Below are positions 35,963 through 45,354 of a DNA stretch of 64,000 bases, in pieces. The notes beneath the pieces were generated by a model. The model did no database searches. It saw only the letters and a program-made list of their open reading frames with translations, and had not been told where the DNA came from. A program made the position numbers and the translations under genes. Positions within the stretch are counted from its first letter, which is position 1; every line of letters starts with the position of its first letter. The DNA is from Sediminibacterium goheungense (GTDB taxonomy: Bacteria > Bacteroidota > Bacteroidia > Chitinophagales > Chitinophagaceae), in NCBI RefSeq assembly GCF_004361915.1, contig NZ_SNWP01000011.1, positions 372,001 to 436,000 on the forward strand, in the 5' to 3' direction.

Positions 35963-36663
35963 TAAATTCAAAAGCCACTATTTTACTGGTAGAAGACGAA
36001 GAAAATCTGCATGAGGCATTAAAGCTTAATCTTGAAATGGAAGGTTATGAAGTAAGTTCTGCCTATAATGGCACTGAAGCTTTGAAGAAGGTTGCAAATG
36101 AGTATTTTGATCTTATCGTACTGGATATTATGTTGCCGGAAGTAGATGGTATAGCAGTAACGGAAAGCATACGTGTTAATAACAATGATGTGCCAATTCT
36201 TATTCTGAGCGCAAAGAATACGAGTACTGATCGTGTTTTAGGTTTAAAAAAAGGTGCTGATGATTATCTGACAAAACCGTTCAACCTGGAAGAATTATTA
36301 CTACGCGTAGATAAACTGATTGAAAAGAATAAGAAAATGCTGGATAAAGAAACAGTGGGGGATCATTATGAATTCGGTAATAATAAAATTGATTTTAAAG
36401 CACAGGATGCCATCAGTTGGAACGGGCAACATATTGAGCTGAGTAAAAAAGAAGCCATGTTGCTGAAGTTATTGATTGAAAATAAAGGTGATGTAGTAAC
36501 ACGTGAAAAAATTCTGCAGGTTGTATGGGGTTATAACGTTTACCCTACCACAAGAACGATCGATAATTTTATCCTTAGTTTCCGTAAATATTTTGAAGAA
36601 GACAGCCGTAATCCGAGGTATTTTCACTCAGTGAGAGGCGTGGGATACAAGTATACCGATTAA
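35959..36663 (+). CDS. OmpR/PhoB-family response regulator
   Basis: A 234-residue regulator. The receiver (about 1-120) has LLVEDEENL, the phospho-acceptor in LIVLDIMLPEVDG (Asp near 56) and the Lys in DYLTKPFN. The C-terminal winged helix (about 140-232) has ELSKKEAMLLKLLIENKGDVVTREKI and HSVRGVGYKY. It is translationally coupled to the kinase (4 bp overlap). Targets are unknown; gldH is in the same operon. Confidence 0.95.
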   Translation: MINSKATILLVEDEENLHEALKLNLEMEGYEVSSAYNGTEALKKVANEYFDLIVLDIMLPEVDGIAVTESIRVNNNDVPILILSAKNTSTDRVLGLKKGADDYLTKPFNLEELLLRVDKLIEKNKKMLDKETVGDHYEFGNNKIDFKAQDAISWNGQHIELSKKEAMLLKLLIENKGDVVTREKILQVVWGYNVYPTTRTIDNFILSFRKYFEEDSRNPRYFHSVRGVGYKYTD

Positions 36664-36724
36664 CAGCCCCATATTCTTTCGGATTATCCAATTTTAGCGT
36701 TTAACAACACAATTTTCAGTCGTA

Positions 36725-37888
36725 ATGAACGTTATTGATCTGAAAAAAATTGGCATGTCGCTACAAACAATTATAGATTTCCTGGAGCCGGTAAATATAG
36801 CCCTGATTTCTAACGATGAAGGTTTTAAAGATACCCAGTTGGGCAAACATATTTCAGTATACGATGAAGAGTTCCCGGATATTGATCATGCCGATATCGT
36901 ATTGATTGGTTGTGGTGAAACGCGCGGTTCAGGTATACAGTTTGTAAATACCGATGGGCCAGATGCGGTTCGTTCAGAGTTTTATAAATTATATCACTGG
37001 CACACGGAAGTAGCTGTAGCAGATTTGGGTAATGTAAAATGCGGTGCTACGATGCAGGATAGTTATGCGGCTTTACGCATGGTAGTGCATGAATTACTTT
37101 TGCTGGGCAAAAAAGTACTGATCATCGGCGGCTCACATGATGTAACAACAGCTCAATACCAGGCACATACCATCGATGGCAAGATTATTGATGCAGTTTG
37201 TGTAGATGCGCGGATCGATATGGATATGGATAGTGTGTTGCCAGCCGATAATTTTCTTGTAGAAATGTTTACGGGAATGCCTAATCACCTGAAACATTAT
37301 AATCACATTGGGTTTCAAAGCTATTTCATGCATCCGCAAATGCTGGAAACCATTGATAAACTCCGTTTCGATTGTTTTCGTGTTGGGAAAGTGAAAGAAG
37401 ATATCAGTGAAATGGAACCAGCCATTCGTAACAGCGAATTATTCAGTTTCGATATTGCTGCTATTCAACATGCACATGCACCTGCTAACCATGTTACACC
37501 TAATGGATTTAATGGTGAGGAAGCCTGTACGCTGATGCAATACGCTGGTATGAGTCATACCTGTTCAACCATTGGTATCTATGGTTATATCCCACAGAAG
37601 GATATACACGCTTTAACTGCAAAACAGATTTCTCATATGATCTGGTATGTGATGGATGGCATTCAAAAAGGAAAACAGGAAGCTTCACTTGAAGACAGAA
37701 ATTCGTTTAATGAGTTTACCATGGCTTTTGCAGAGGTAGAAACTGTTTTCCTGCAAAGTAAAAAAACCGGTCGCTGGTGGATGCAATTACACGATGGTAA
37801 ATATGTAGCCTGTAGTTACAGGGATTACCATATAGCTTCCAATAATGATATCCCAGAAAGATGGCTTCGGGCCGCAGAGCGAATATAA
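36725..37888 (+). CDS. Arginase/formimidoylglutamase-fold protein with degenerate metal site
   Basis: A 387-residue protein of the ureohydrolase fold. One metal motif survives as GGSHD (135-139). The second, DAHxD, reads DARID (161-165) with His replaced by Arg. The third, SxDxD, reads SFDIAA (241-246) and lacks its second Asp. Such Bacteroidota-specific proteins are usually labelled formimidoylglutamase, but with these changes a two-manganese hydrolase is doubtful. It follows the response regulator by 61 bp on the same strand. I would treat the enzymatic name as unproven. Confidence 0.8.
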   Translation: MNVIDLKKIGMSLQTIIDFLEPVNIALISNDEGFKDTQLGKHISVYDEEFPDIDHADIVLIGCGETRGSGIQFVNTDGPDAVRSEFYKLYHWHTEVAVADLGNVKCGATMQDSYAALRMVVHELLLLGKKVLIIGGSHDVTTAQYQAHTIDGKIIDAVCVDARIDMDMDSVLPADNFLVEMFTGMPNHLKHYNHIGFQSYFMHPQMLETIDKLRFDCFRVGKVKEDISEMEPAIRNSELFSFDIAAIQHAHAPANHVTPNGFNGEEACTLMQYAGMSHTCSTIGIYGYIPQKDIHALTAKQISHMIWYVMDGIQKGKQEASLEDRNSFNEFTMAFAEVETVFLQSKKTGRWWMQLHDGKYVACSYRDYHIASNNDIPERWLRAAERI

Positions 37889-37938
37889 CCCATTGATTAT
37901 CTTATATATATAATAAATTCTGTAAGATTTTTTCTCTT

Positions 37939-37970
37939 TTTGCGACCTATAAAGAAATGGGTTATTTTTA
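37939..37970 (+). promoter_or_regulatory. Promoter of the PH-domain gene pair
   Basis: TTTG (37939-37942) and TATTTTTA (37963-37970) are separated by 20 bases. The -7 box ends only 3 bases before the ATG at 37974, so the transcript would be leaderless or nearly so. Confidence 0.5.
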
Positions 37971-37973
37971 AAT

Positions 37974-38507
37974 ATGTCATTTTCCAACCTGCCGATTCAT
38001 ACAGAAGAATTGCCGGAAGTTCAGGCAGTTACACTGAAACCCATTCATCCGGATTATTTAAAAGTACTCAGGATCAACTGGGCTTTATTATATGCTGTAA
38101 TTCTTGCAGGAATCGTAACCGTATTTATCCTGTCTAAAAAACTACAAAACCCCATCGCTATTTCCATTACCGGAAGTGTATATCTTCTGACACTGCTCAT
38201 AACGGTGATTATTGGTACAGGTTCCTGTAAACGTAAACAATATGCAGTCAGAGAAAAAGACATCCTTTATAAAACGGGTTGGATTTTTCAGCATCTGCAT
38301 ATGATACCATATAACCGTTTACAACATTGCGTGGTAAATATGGGGCCTATTGAGCGAAAGTATGGTCTGGCATCACTTAGTTTATATACTGCAGCTTCTG
38401 AAGGAAAAGATATTACCATACACGGACTACCTCAGACTGAAGCCGAACAGTTAAAAGAATTGGTTGTACTGCAAATTCAGGCGTTATATGCAGATGAAAA
38501 CGTTTGA
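37974..38507 (+). CDS. Bacterial PH-domain (DUF304/YdbS-like) membrane protein
   Basis: A 177-residue protein with two transmembrane segments (about 40-62 and 68-88) followed by one bPH_2 domain (YAVREKDILYKTGWIFQHLHMIPYNRLQHCVVN). This is the YdbS layout. It overlaps the following, larger PH-domain gene, the usual YdbS-YdbT pair. Its function is not established; in Bacillus the homologues were linked to resistance to peptides from competitors. Confidence 0.85.
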   Translation: MSFSNLPIHTEELPEVQAVTLKPIHPDYLKVLRINWALLYAVILAGIVTVFILSKKLQNPIAISITGSVYLLTLLITVIIGTGSCKRKQYAVREKDILYKTGWIFQHLHMIPYNRLQHCVVNMGPIERKYGLASLSLYTAASEGKDITIHGLPQTEAEQLKELVVLQIQALYADENV

Positions 38508-39969
38508 TACACCACAACGGCAATCACCGCTGGCATTGGCGATGATGTTTTTTAAAATTCTGCGAACAGTCTTTACCATCATATGGCCGATGCTTATTGG
38601 CTTATTGGTAGGAGGTAAAAAAGGGAATTCTGCACTAAAGTGGATCATAGGAGGAGGTTCTATATTGCTGTTCGTATTGGTGAAGACGGTACTGGATTAC
38701 CTGTATTTTAAATTCAGTATACAAGACGGACAGCTAGTGGTAAGGAAAGGATTTTTCTATAAAACAGCTATCAGTGTTCCCTTAGAGAGAATTCAGGCTG
38801 TTCATATGGAGCAGAGTTTTCTGCATACACTTACATTTACCCATAAACTTATTATTGATACAGCAGGCAAAGAAGATGCAGAAGTAACTATTTATGCAAT
38901 ACCAAGTTCAGATGCCCATGCATTGAGAGAGCTGATACTGAATAGTGTAGATAGTAAAGTAGAAAACAGCGAAGCAGAAAAAGTGCCCGCAACAAAGCTG
39001 GTGAGCAGACTTACTATAGCCGGCCTGGTAAAACTGAGCCTGTCGGCTAACCATATTGAAACGATGGCGGTTGTTATGTTGTTCTTATTCAGCAGGTATG
39101 AAGATGTAAAACCTCTTTTGCGGAATACTCCCTTTTTCAAAAATCTGATTGCATATGGAGAAACCATTAATTATACCTGGCAACTGATTGTATCATTGTT
39201 TCTAGTAGTGGCCATCGTAACCATCATTCTCTCTTTTGTACGTATTTTCCTACGGTTTTATGATTATACCATAAGAATGGATAGTAAAGGATATTATATC
39301 CGATGGGGGCTGTTACAGGTGAAGCAGAAAATGATTCCTTTTAAACGGATTCAGCTGATACAATGGAGAAGTAATTTTGTAAGAAGGTTAATAGGTATTG
39401 CATTGCTTAACCTGAAAGTAGCAGGTGCTGATGAGGTTAAGAAAAAAATTAGAATTGAATTACCTATTACTGATATCGGCCAGATAAAAGAAATCGTTTC
39501 TGTATATCAGCCTAAGCTTCCTTCTGAACCGGAACAAGAAGGGTATACTATTCACAAGTCATACGCATACCGGAAAACTTTATTCATAACAATTCCGATA
39601 CTAATTGTACTAGCTTCATTCGCTGCATTATTGTGGCAGTGGTATGCCCTGTTTGTTTTTATATGGTTACCGTATAGTTTGGGACTACAGCTATTATATT
39701 GCCGAAACTTTCGTTTTTGGGTAACGGATGACGGCTTACAGCAATATAAAGGCACCTGGGGTAGGGCGGAAGCTATTTTGAACTGGAACAACATACAATA
39801 CCTAAAAATCAGAAGATCGATCTATCAGCGGAAAAAAGGATTGGCAACCCTGGTAATTCATACAGCCGGGGGCGCTTTTGAATTGCCCTATATTCTTCAT
39901 GAGCAGGCACTTGAAATAAGTAACTATGCTTTATTCAGAACTGAATCAACACAACGTAACTGGATGTAA
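38494..39969 (+). CDS. Multi-PH-domain membrane protein (YdbT-like)
   Basis: About 491 residues from ATG 38494 (MKTFDTPQRQSPLALA); ATG 38488 is an alternative. It has at least three pairs of hydrophobic segments separated by bPH_2 domains, for example FSIQDGQLVVRKGFFYKTAISVPLERIQAVHMEQ, RMDSKGYYIRWGLLQVKQKMIPFKRIQLIQW and WVTDDGLQQYKGTWGRAEAILNWNNIQYLKI. It overlaps the preceding PH gene by 14 bp, implying a joint complex. Its stop codon abuts that of mutL. The function is unknown. Confidence 0.85.
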   Translation: MKTFDTPQRQSPLALAMMFFKILRTVFTIIWPMLIGLLVGGKKGNSALKWIIGGGSILLFVLVKTVLDYLYFKFSIQDGQLVVRKGFFYKTAISVPLERIQAVHMEQSFLHTLTFTHKLIIDTAGKEDAEVTIYAIPSSDAHALRELILNSVDSKVENSEAEKVPATKLVSRLTIAGLVKLSLSANHIETMAVVMLFLFSRYEDVKPLLRNTPFFKNLIAYGETINYTWQLIVSLFLVVAIVTIILSFVRIFLRFYDYTIRMDSKGYYIRWGLLQVKQKMIPFKRIQLIQWRSNFVRRLIGIALLNLKVAGADEVKKKIRIELPITDIGQIKEIVSVYQPKLPSEPEQEGYTIHKSYAYRKTLFITIPILIVLASFAALLWQWYALFVFIWLPYSLGLQLLYCRNFRFWVTDDGLQQYKGTWGRAEAILNWNNIQYLKIRRSIYQRKKGLATLVIHTAGGAFELPYILHEQALEISNYALFRTESTQRNWM

Positions 39970-41820
39970 TTATTTACCAAACATTCTGTCGAGATAATCC
40001 TCTTTAAATTCCAGATAAGTAGGAGCGCCTGTTGGCGTAACATTGGGGGTACTACAGGTAAAAAGTTCTTCAATCAATACCAGCATTTCCTTCTGTGAAA
40101 GCGTTTGTCCTGCTTTAATAGCCTGTTGACGTGCCATACAGCGAACCAGTTTTTCCCTTTTGCTGAATTTAATATCTGAACTGAAATGTTTGAATTGTTC
40201 AATCAGCAGTTCTATTGTGTGTTTTTCATTTCCGGTGGTAATATCTGCAGGAATGCCTTGTATAACAAAACTATGATTACCAAAAGGCTCAACCTGATAG
40301 CCAATACTGCTCAGGTCTGGTAAAAGATCAGTGAGCAGAGCAGCATCTGCTGCAGGTAGTTCAAGCGTTACAGGAAACAGACTTTTCTGGGTAGCCATTT
40401 GTTGACCATGAGCAGCAGTACTATACCTATCGTATAAAACTCTTTCATGTGCCAGTTGCTGGTGCACCAGTATAAATCCACTATTCGTAGATGCAATGAT
40501 ATAGGTATTGTGCAGTTGCAATAAAGTGGTATCTGCCAATACATGTATATTCTGCAGTCTTGCTACCGGTGTATGTAACAAGGATTGTATAGGTTGTTCA
40601 GCAGGTTTGTCAACAATATTTTCTGTATGCTGTGGTTCAAAGAAACTCTTCCAGTGTTTCAGTTCAGCCTTGTTCTCACGTTCAATAAAATGGGCCTGGT
40701 TTTTTTGTGTAAAGGTTTGATACAGACTAGAAGAAGCTACAGCATCTTTCTTATCTGTAGTAAAGGGTTTAGATACAGCATCAAGTCCCTGTATATCTGC
40801 ATTCAATGTAAAGTCGAGCGAAGGAGCAATGCTAAACTGAGCAAGTGCATGTTTAACGGCAGCCTGTACAAAAGCATAAATAATTTTTTCGTCTTCAAAC
40901 TTTATCTCCTGCTTGGTTGGATGTACATTAATATCAACCTGAGAAGGATCGAGATCAATAAATAAAACATAACCAGGAAAACTGTCTTTGGGAATCATTT
41001 CATCAAATGCTGTATTCACGGCATGATTCAGGTAGGCGCTTTTAATAAAGCGGCTGTTCACAAAGAAGTATTGGTCGCCACGGGTCTTTCTCGCAGTTTC
41101 AGGTTTACCAACAAAGCCATAAATGTTCATGTAATCTGTTTTTTCTGCTACATGAACCAGTTTGGCATTATAATTATTACCCAGAATTTGTACAATTCTC
41201 TGTTTTAGTGTGCCTGGCTCCAGATGAAACACTTCCTGTCCGTTGCTGGTAAGTGAGAAAAAGATATCAGGGAAAGCCATGGATACACGAATAAACTCAT
41301 CCATGATATGCCTGAGTTCAGCGGCATTACTTTTTAAAAAATTCCTTCTGGCCGGTACATTAAAGAAAAGATTCTTCATGCTGATACTAGTACCTACCTG
41401 AGAGGAGCAGGGTTCCTGCTTGATAACTCTACTGTTTTCAATTTCAATATAAGTACCCAGTTCATCATCTTTTCTTCTGGTCTTCATCTCAACCTGGGCA
41501 ACGGCCGCCACAGAAGCAAGTGCTTCACCCCTGAACCCCATGGTTTTAATGCGAAAGAGATCTTCAATTTGTCTGATTTTACTGGTGGCATGACGTTCGA
41601 AAGCCATACGGGCGTCTGTATCACTCATGCCCTTACCATTATCAATTACCTGAATAAGCGCCTTCCCCGCATCTGATACGATCAGTTTAATTTCGGTAGC
41701 ACCAGCATCCACTGCATTTTCGAGCAATTCTTTTACAGCACTTGCCGGCCGTTGAATGACTTCGCCGGCTGCAATCTGGTTGGCAATATTATCGGGTAAT
41801 AATTGTATGATATCGTTCAC
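39970..41820 (-). CDS. mutL: DNA mismatch repair protein MutL
   Basis: A 616-residue mismatch-repair ATPase that links MutS to downstream steps. The N-terminal GHKL domain is well conserved: IAAGEVIQRPASAVKELLENAVDAGA (about 14-39), DNGKGM, RHATSKI and GFRGEALASVA. The C-terminal dimerisation domain is present (about 425-616). The endonuclease motif DQHAxxE reads HQQLAHE, and the CPHGRP motif reads TPTGAP, so nicking activity is uncertain. It is convergent with, and directly touches, the PH-domain gene. Confidence 0.93.
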   Translation of the reverse strand: MNDIIQLLPDNIANQIAAGEVIQRPASAVKELLENAVDAGATEIKLIVSDAGKALIQVIDNGKGMSDTDARMAFERHATSKIRQIEDLFRIKTMGFRGEALASVAAVAQVEMKTRRKDDELGTYIEIENSRVIKQEPCSSQVGTSISMKNLFFNVPARRNFLKSNAAELRHIMDEFIRVSMAFPDIFFSLTSNGQEVFHLEPGTLKQRIVQILGNNYNAKLVHVAEKTDYMNIYGFVGKPETARKTRGDQYFFVNSRFIKSAYLNHAVNTAFDEMIPKDSFPGYVLFIDLDPSQVDINVHPTKQEIKFEDEKIIYAFVQAAVKHALAQFSIAPSLDFTLNADIQGLDAVSKPFTTDKKDAVASSSLYQTFTQKNQAHFIERENKAELKHWKSFFEPQHTENIVDKPAEQPIQSLLHTPVARLQNIHVLADTTLLQLHNTYIIASTNSGFILVHQQLAHERVLYDRYSTAAHGQQMATQKSLFPVTLELPAADAALLTDLLPDLSSIGYQVEPFGNHSFVIQGIPADITTGNEKHTIELLIEQFKHFSSDIKFSKREKLVRCMARQQAIKAGQTLSQKEMLVLIEELFTCSTPNVTPTGAPTYLEFKEDYLDRMFGK

Positions 41821-41913
41821 AAAAAATCCTTTCGTTCAGTCTGCAAAAATACGATAAATGCCCCTGCCGCTGAACTTTTAGAAACTTTTAAAGCTTTCCA
41901 TACGTTTTGCAGG

Positions 41914-41921
41914 TACTTTTG
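41914..41921 (+). promoter_or_regulatory. -7 promoter element of the M3 peptidase gene
   Basis: TACTTTTG matches TAnnTTTG and ends 13-19 bases before the two possible ATG starts (41935, 41941). No TTTG at the -33 distance is evident. Confidence 0.5.
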
Positions 41922-41940
41922 CCGGGTAAAATATATGATT

Positions 41941-43665
41941 ATGAACTTAAGTGCGGATATCAAAAAACTGGAACGCCGTTTTGTGCCTAAAGATTTCGCG
42001 GTAACTACATGGGAACTGCTTGAACCTTATTTTAAAAACCTGCTGGAACGTATTATTGACAGTAAGGAAAGTCTTGAACAATGGTTACAGGATATCAGTG
42101 AAATGGAAGCCGTTGTGAGCGAAGATGCCTGCTGGAGACAAATCCGTATGACCTGCGATACAACTGATCCCAAACTGGAAGAAGCATTTACTTATTTCTG
42201 TATGGAAATACAGCCAAGGCTTCAACCATACGCCGATCAGCTCAATAGAAAATTAATGGAAAGTCCTTTCACTAAAGAACTTGATCAGTTGAAATATGCC
42301 ACTTATCTGCGTAGTGTAAAAAAGAATATTGACCTTTTTAGAGAAGCCAATATTCCATTACAGGCAGAGTTGAGTGTAATGCAACAGCAATATGGAGCTA
42401 TTGCCGGAAAGATGACGGTAGAAATCGAGGGACAGGAATATACACTCCAACAGGCGGCCAAATTTCTGGAAAGTCATGATCGGTCTCTAAGGGAGCAGGT
42501 ATACCGTAAAATTCAGGAGCGTAGATTGGAGGATAAAGATGCTATGCACGAACTGTATAGTAAATTGATTGAAAAGCGCCATCAGGTAGCCAAAAATGCG
42601 GGCTTCGAAAATTATCGTGATTATAAGTTTGTAGAACTTGGACGCTTCGATTATACAAAAGAAGATTGTTATCAATTTCATGAGGCTGTAAAACTCCATG
42701 TGCTGCCATTGATCGAAAAAATATACCAGCGTAAGAAAGATAAACTACAGCTGGATTCATTAAGGCCCTGGGATACAGAGGCAGAGCCAGCCGGTATAGA
42801 ACCTCTCAAACCTTTTACCAATGGTGAAGATCTGTATAAAAAATCTGTAGCCTGTTTCGAACAGCTGAATCCATTTTTTGCAGACTGTTTAAAGAAAATG
42901 AAAGAACTCGGACACTTCGATCTGGAAAGCCGAAAAGGAAAAGCTCCGGGTGGGTATAACTGTCCGCTCACAGAAAGTGGCGCCCCCTTTATTTTTATGA
43001 ATGCTGCCGGACAAATGAGCGATGTAACAACTATGGTACATGAAGGTGGTCATGCTATTCATTCTTTTCTGGCACATGAGTTGGAATTGAGTGCCTTTAA
43101 AGAGTATCCGATGGAAATTGCAGAAGTGGCGAGTATGTCGATGGAACTCTTCAGTATGAATCATTGGCAGGCATTTTTTGATAAAGAGGAAGATTTGAAA
43201 CGGGCCAAAGAACATCAATTGGAAAGAACCATCACCATTTTCCCATGGATTGCTATCATTGATAAGTTCCAGCATTGGGTATATGAGCATCCATCACATA
43301 CCGTAGCAGAGCGAACTACTAAATGGATGGAGATCCTACAGGATTTTTCAACCCATAGTATTGATTATACCGGATTGGATATGTTCCGTGAAATTGGCTG
43401 GCAGCGGCAGCTTCATTTATTTGAAGTGCCTTTCTATTACATTGAATACGGAATAGCGCAATTGGGTGCTATCGGTTTATGGATGCAGTACCAACAAAAT
43501 CCGGAACAGGCACTTAGTAATTATATTAACGCATTATCATTAGGTGGTACGCGAACATTGCCTGAATTATATGCAGCTGCGGGTTTGAAATTTGATCTTT
43601 CACCGGCACATATAAAAACACTGATGGAGTTTACTGCGAATGAAATGGAAAAGCTGTTAAACTAA
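41941..43665 (+). CDS. M3 family oligoendopeptidase
   Basis: A 574-residue zinc metallopeptidase of the oligoendopeptidase F group, which degrades small peptides in the cytoplasm. The start is set at ATG 41941 (MNLSADIKKLERRF); the in-frame extension upstream overlaps mutL and crosses the probable promoter. The zinc motif is VHEGGHAIHSF (HEGGH at 367-371), with the third ligand in YPMEIAEVASMSMELF. It has no signal peptide. Confidence 0.94.
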   Translation: MNLSADIKKLERRFVPKDFAVTTWELLEPYFKNLLERIIDSKESLEQWLQDISEMEAVVSEDACWRQIRMTCDTTDPKLEEAFTYFCMEIQPRLQPYADQLNRKLMESPFTKELDQLKYATYLRSVKKNIDLFREANIPLQAELSVMQQQYGAIAGKMTVEIEGQEYTLQQAAKFLESHDRSLREQVYRKIQERRLEDKDAMHELYSKLIEKRHQVAKNAGFENYRDYKFVELGRFDYTKEDCYQFHEAVKLHVLPLIEKIYQRKKDKLQLDSLRPWDTEAEPAGIEPLKPFTNGEDLYKKSVACFEQLNPFFADCLKKMKELGHFDLESRKGKAPGGYNCPLTESGAPFIFMNAAGQMSDVTTMVHEGGHAIHSFLAHELELSAFKEYPMEIAEVASMSMELFSMNHWQAFFDKEEDLKRAKEHQLERTITIFPWIAIIDKFQHWVYEHPSHTVAERTTKWMEILQDFSTHSIDYTGLDMFREIGWQRQLHLFEVPFYYIEYGIAQLGAIGLWMQYQQNPEQALSNYINALSLGGTRTLPELYAAAGLKFDLSPAHIKTLMEFTANEMEKLLN

Positions 43666-43684
43666 TCAGTAGCAGTATGTATGC

Positions 43685-43727
43685 AAAAGAAAGAGGCTGA
43701 TTCAAACTGAACCAGCCTCTTTCTTTT
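43685..43727. terminator. Bidirectional terminator between M3 peptidase and RicT-like gene
   Basis: AAAAGAAAGAGGCTG (43685-43699) and CAGCCTCTTTCTTTT (43713-43727) form a 15 bp stem with a 13 nt loop. T-rich flanks on both strands suit the convergent genes. Confidence 0.85.
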
Positions 43728-43749
43728 GTATACGCGACAGTATTTGTAT

Positions 43750-45105
43750 TTAATCTTTTGGCTTAGGCCCCTGCTCTTTATTGCCCTGAGGTCTTGGTCC
43801 TTGTTGGGGTCTGTTACCTTGGGGGCGTTGTCCTCCTCCTCCCTGTGGTCGGTTACCCTGTGGCCTTGAACCGCCACCCTGTTGTGGTCTGTTATTGCCC
43901 TGGTCTCTATTACCCTGAGGTCTTGGCCCTTGTTGTGGTCTGTTACCCTGCGATTTGTTTCCCTGCTCCTGACCGCCTCTTCTATCATTGCGTTGCTGGT
44001 CTTTTCTTCTCTTGTCGTTACGTTCCAGACTGCGCAGACTAATTTGTCCTACCACATCTACAAAAGCAGGTTCTACTTCTTTAGGCTTACTACTGGTTAC
44101 TTCCACGGGCTGCAGTTCATCTACTTTCTGGCCCTGCTGGTTCAGTCTTTTTATTTCTTTAACCCGCTGAATCGTAAGAGGGTAATGTTTGGTATTGTTC
44201 GGTAAAACATACCACATCAGGTTTTTGAAAATATCTTTTTTGATCAGGTAGGCTGTCCCCATAGCTGTATCTAACTGATCGGCATAATCAGGGAAATGTT
44301 GTAGTGCATCCAGATAGGTATCCAGTTCATAATTCAGACAACATTTTAATCTTCCACACTGACCACTTAACTTGGTTTGGTTGATGGATAAATTCTGGTA
44401 ACGTGCAGCCGTAGTATTCACACTTTTAAAATCATGTAACCAGGTGCTGCAGCAAAGCTCACGGCCACAGCTACCGATACCACCCACTTTAGCGGCTTCC
44501 TGACGAATACCAATTTGGCGCATTTCAACCTTAACTTTAAAGTCGGATGCATATTGCTTAATCAGTTCACGAAAATCTACCCTGTCGTCGGCTGTATAAA
44601 AGAAGGTTGCTTTTTTACCGTCTGCCTGCACTTCTACTTCACTGAGTTTCATCTGAAGGTTAAGAACACGGGCCATGGCACGACTGCGGGCCAGCATTTC
44701 TTTTTCGCGTGATTTACTGATATGAAAACTTTCGATATCACGTTCGGTACTACGGCGTAATATTTTTTTCATTTCGGGACTGGCTTCGTCTACCCCTCTT
44801 TTCTTCATCTGTATACGCACCAGTTCGCCGGTGAGACTTATTTCCCCTACATCAAAACCGCTAACACCCTCAACGGTTACATAATCGCCTTTTTCAAAAA
44901 ATTGTAAAGTTGTATTCCTGAAAAACTCTTTCCGGCTGCCCTGTTTAAAGCTTACTTCCACTACTTTACAGGAACTTTCCGGGTCGCTAAAGGGTAAATT
45001 GAGAAGCCAATCATGCACATTCAAACGATTACAGCCACCTGTGCTGCAACCTCCATTGCTTTTACAGCCATTCGGTTTACCCGTTCCACAAGATCCACAT
45101 CCCAT
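43750..45105 (-). CDS. ricT: PSP1-domain protein, RicT/YaaT-like, with repetitive tail
   Basis: A 451-residue protein. The PSP1 domain covers about 40-290 and includes VGGIGSCGRELCC, LSGQCGRLKCCLNYELDTY, the cysteines that bind an Fe-S cluster in RicT of the Bacillus RNase Y-specificity complex. An extra Cys-rich N-terminus (MGCGSCGTGKPNGCKSNGG) adds six Cys within the first 25 residues. The last 70 residues are a low-complexity tail of GNRPQ and RPQQG units. It follows the clamp-loader gene by 249 bp, a neighbourhood common in this phylum. The Y-complex role is inferred from the family. Confidence 0.85.
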   Translation of the reverse strand: MGCGSCGTGKPNGCKSNGGCSTGGCNRLNVHDWLLNLPFSDPESSCKVVEVSFKQGSRKEFFRNTTLQFFEKGDYVTVEGVSGFDVGEISLTGELVRIQMKKRGVDEASPEMKKILRRSTERDIESFHISKSREKEMLARSRAMARVLNLQMKLSEVEVQADGKKATFFYTADDRVDFRELIKQYASDFKVKVEMRQIGIRQEAAKVGGIGSCGRELCCSTWLHDFKSVNTTAARYQNLSINQTKLSGQCGRLKCCLNYELDTYLDALQHFPDYADQLDTAMGTAYLIKKDIFKNLMWYVLPNNTKHYPLTIQRVKEIKRLNQQGQKVDELQPVEVTSSKPKEVEPAFVDVVGQISLRSLERNDKRRKDQQRNDRRGGQEQGNKSQGNRPQQGPRPQGNRDQGNNRPQQGGGSRPQGNRPQGGGGQRPQGNRPQQGPRPQGNKEQGPKPKD

Positions 45106-45354
45106 ATTATTGATACATTAATCAGGTTAATAACTAAGTAAGGGAGAATTTATTGTGTACAGGCTGTAGTATTGCTATGTGGCTATGGTTGTGTCACTCA
45201 CTTCATCGTTCTTATCGCTGATAATCAGTGTATTACGATGATGTATTCCGGTAACCAAACATAATCCTTGCCATGATTATAATGAATAGCAGTAAGCAAT
45301 GATAATCCAACCCTTCACCTTCTTCTCTCCATATTCATCCCGCCACAGGCGGAA

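Noticed and set aside
41803..41940. 46-codon N-terminal extension of the M3 peptidase.
   Set aside because: It overlaps mutL, contains the probable -7 promoter box and does not look like the family's N-terminus.
43795..43965. Repeated GGTCTGTTACCCTG-like words resembling a CRISPR array.
   Set aside because: The repeats encode the GNRPQ-rich tail of the RicT-like protein in one open frame; spacing is irregular and there are no unique spacers.
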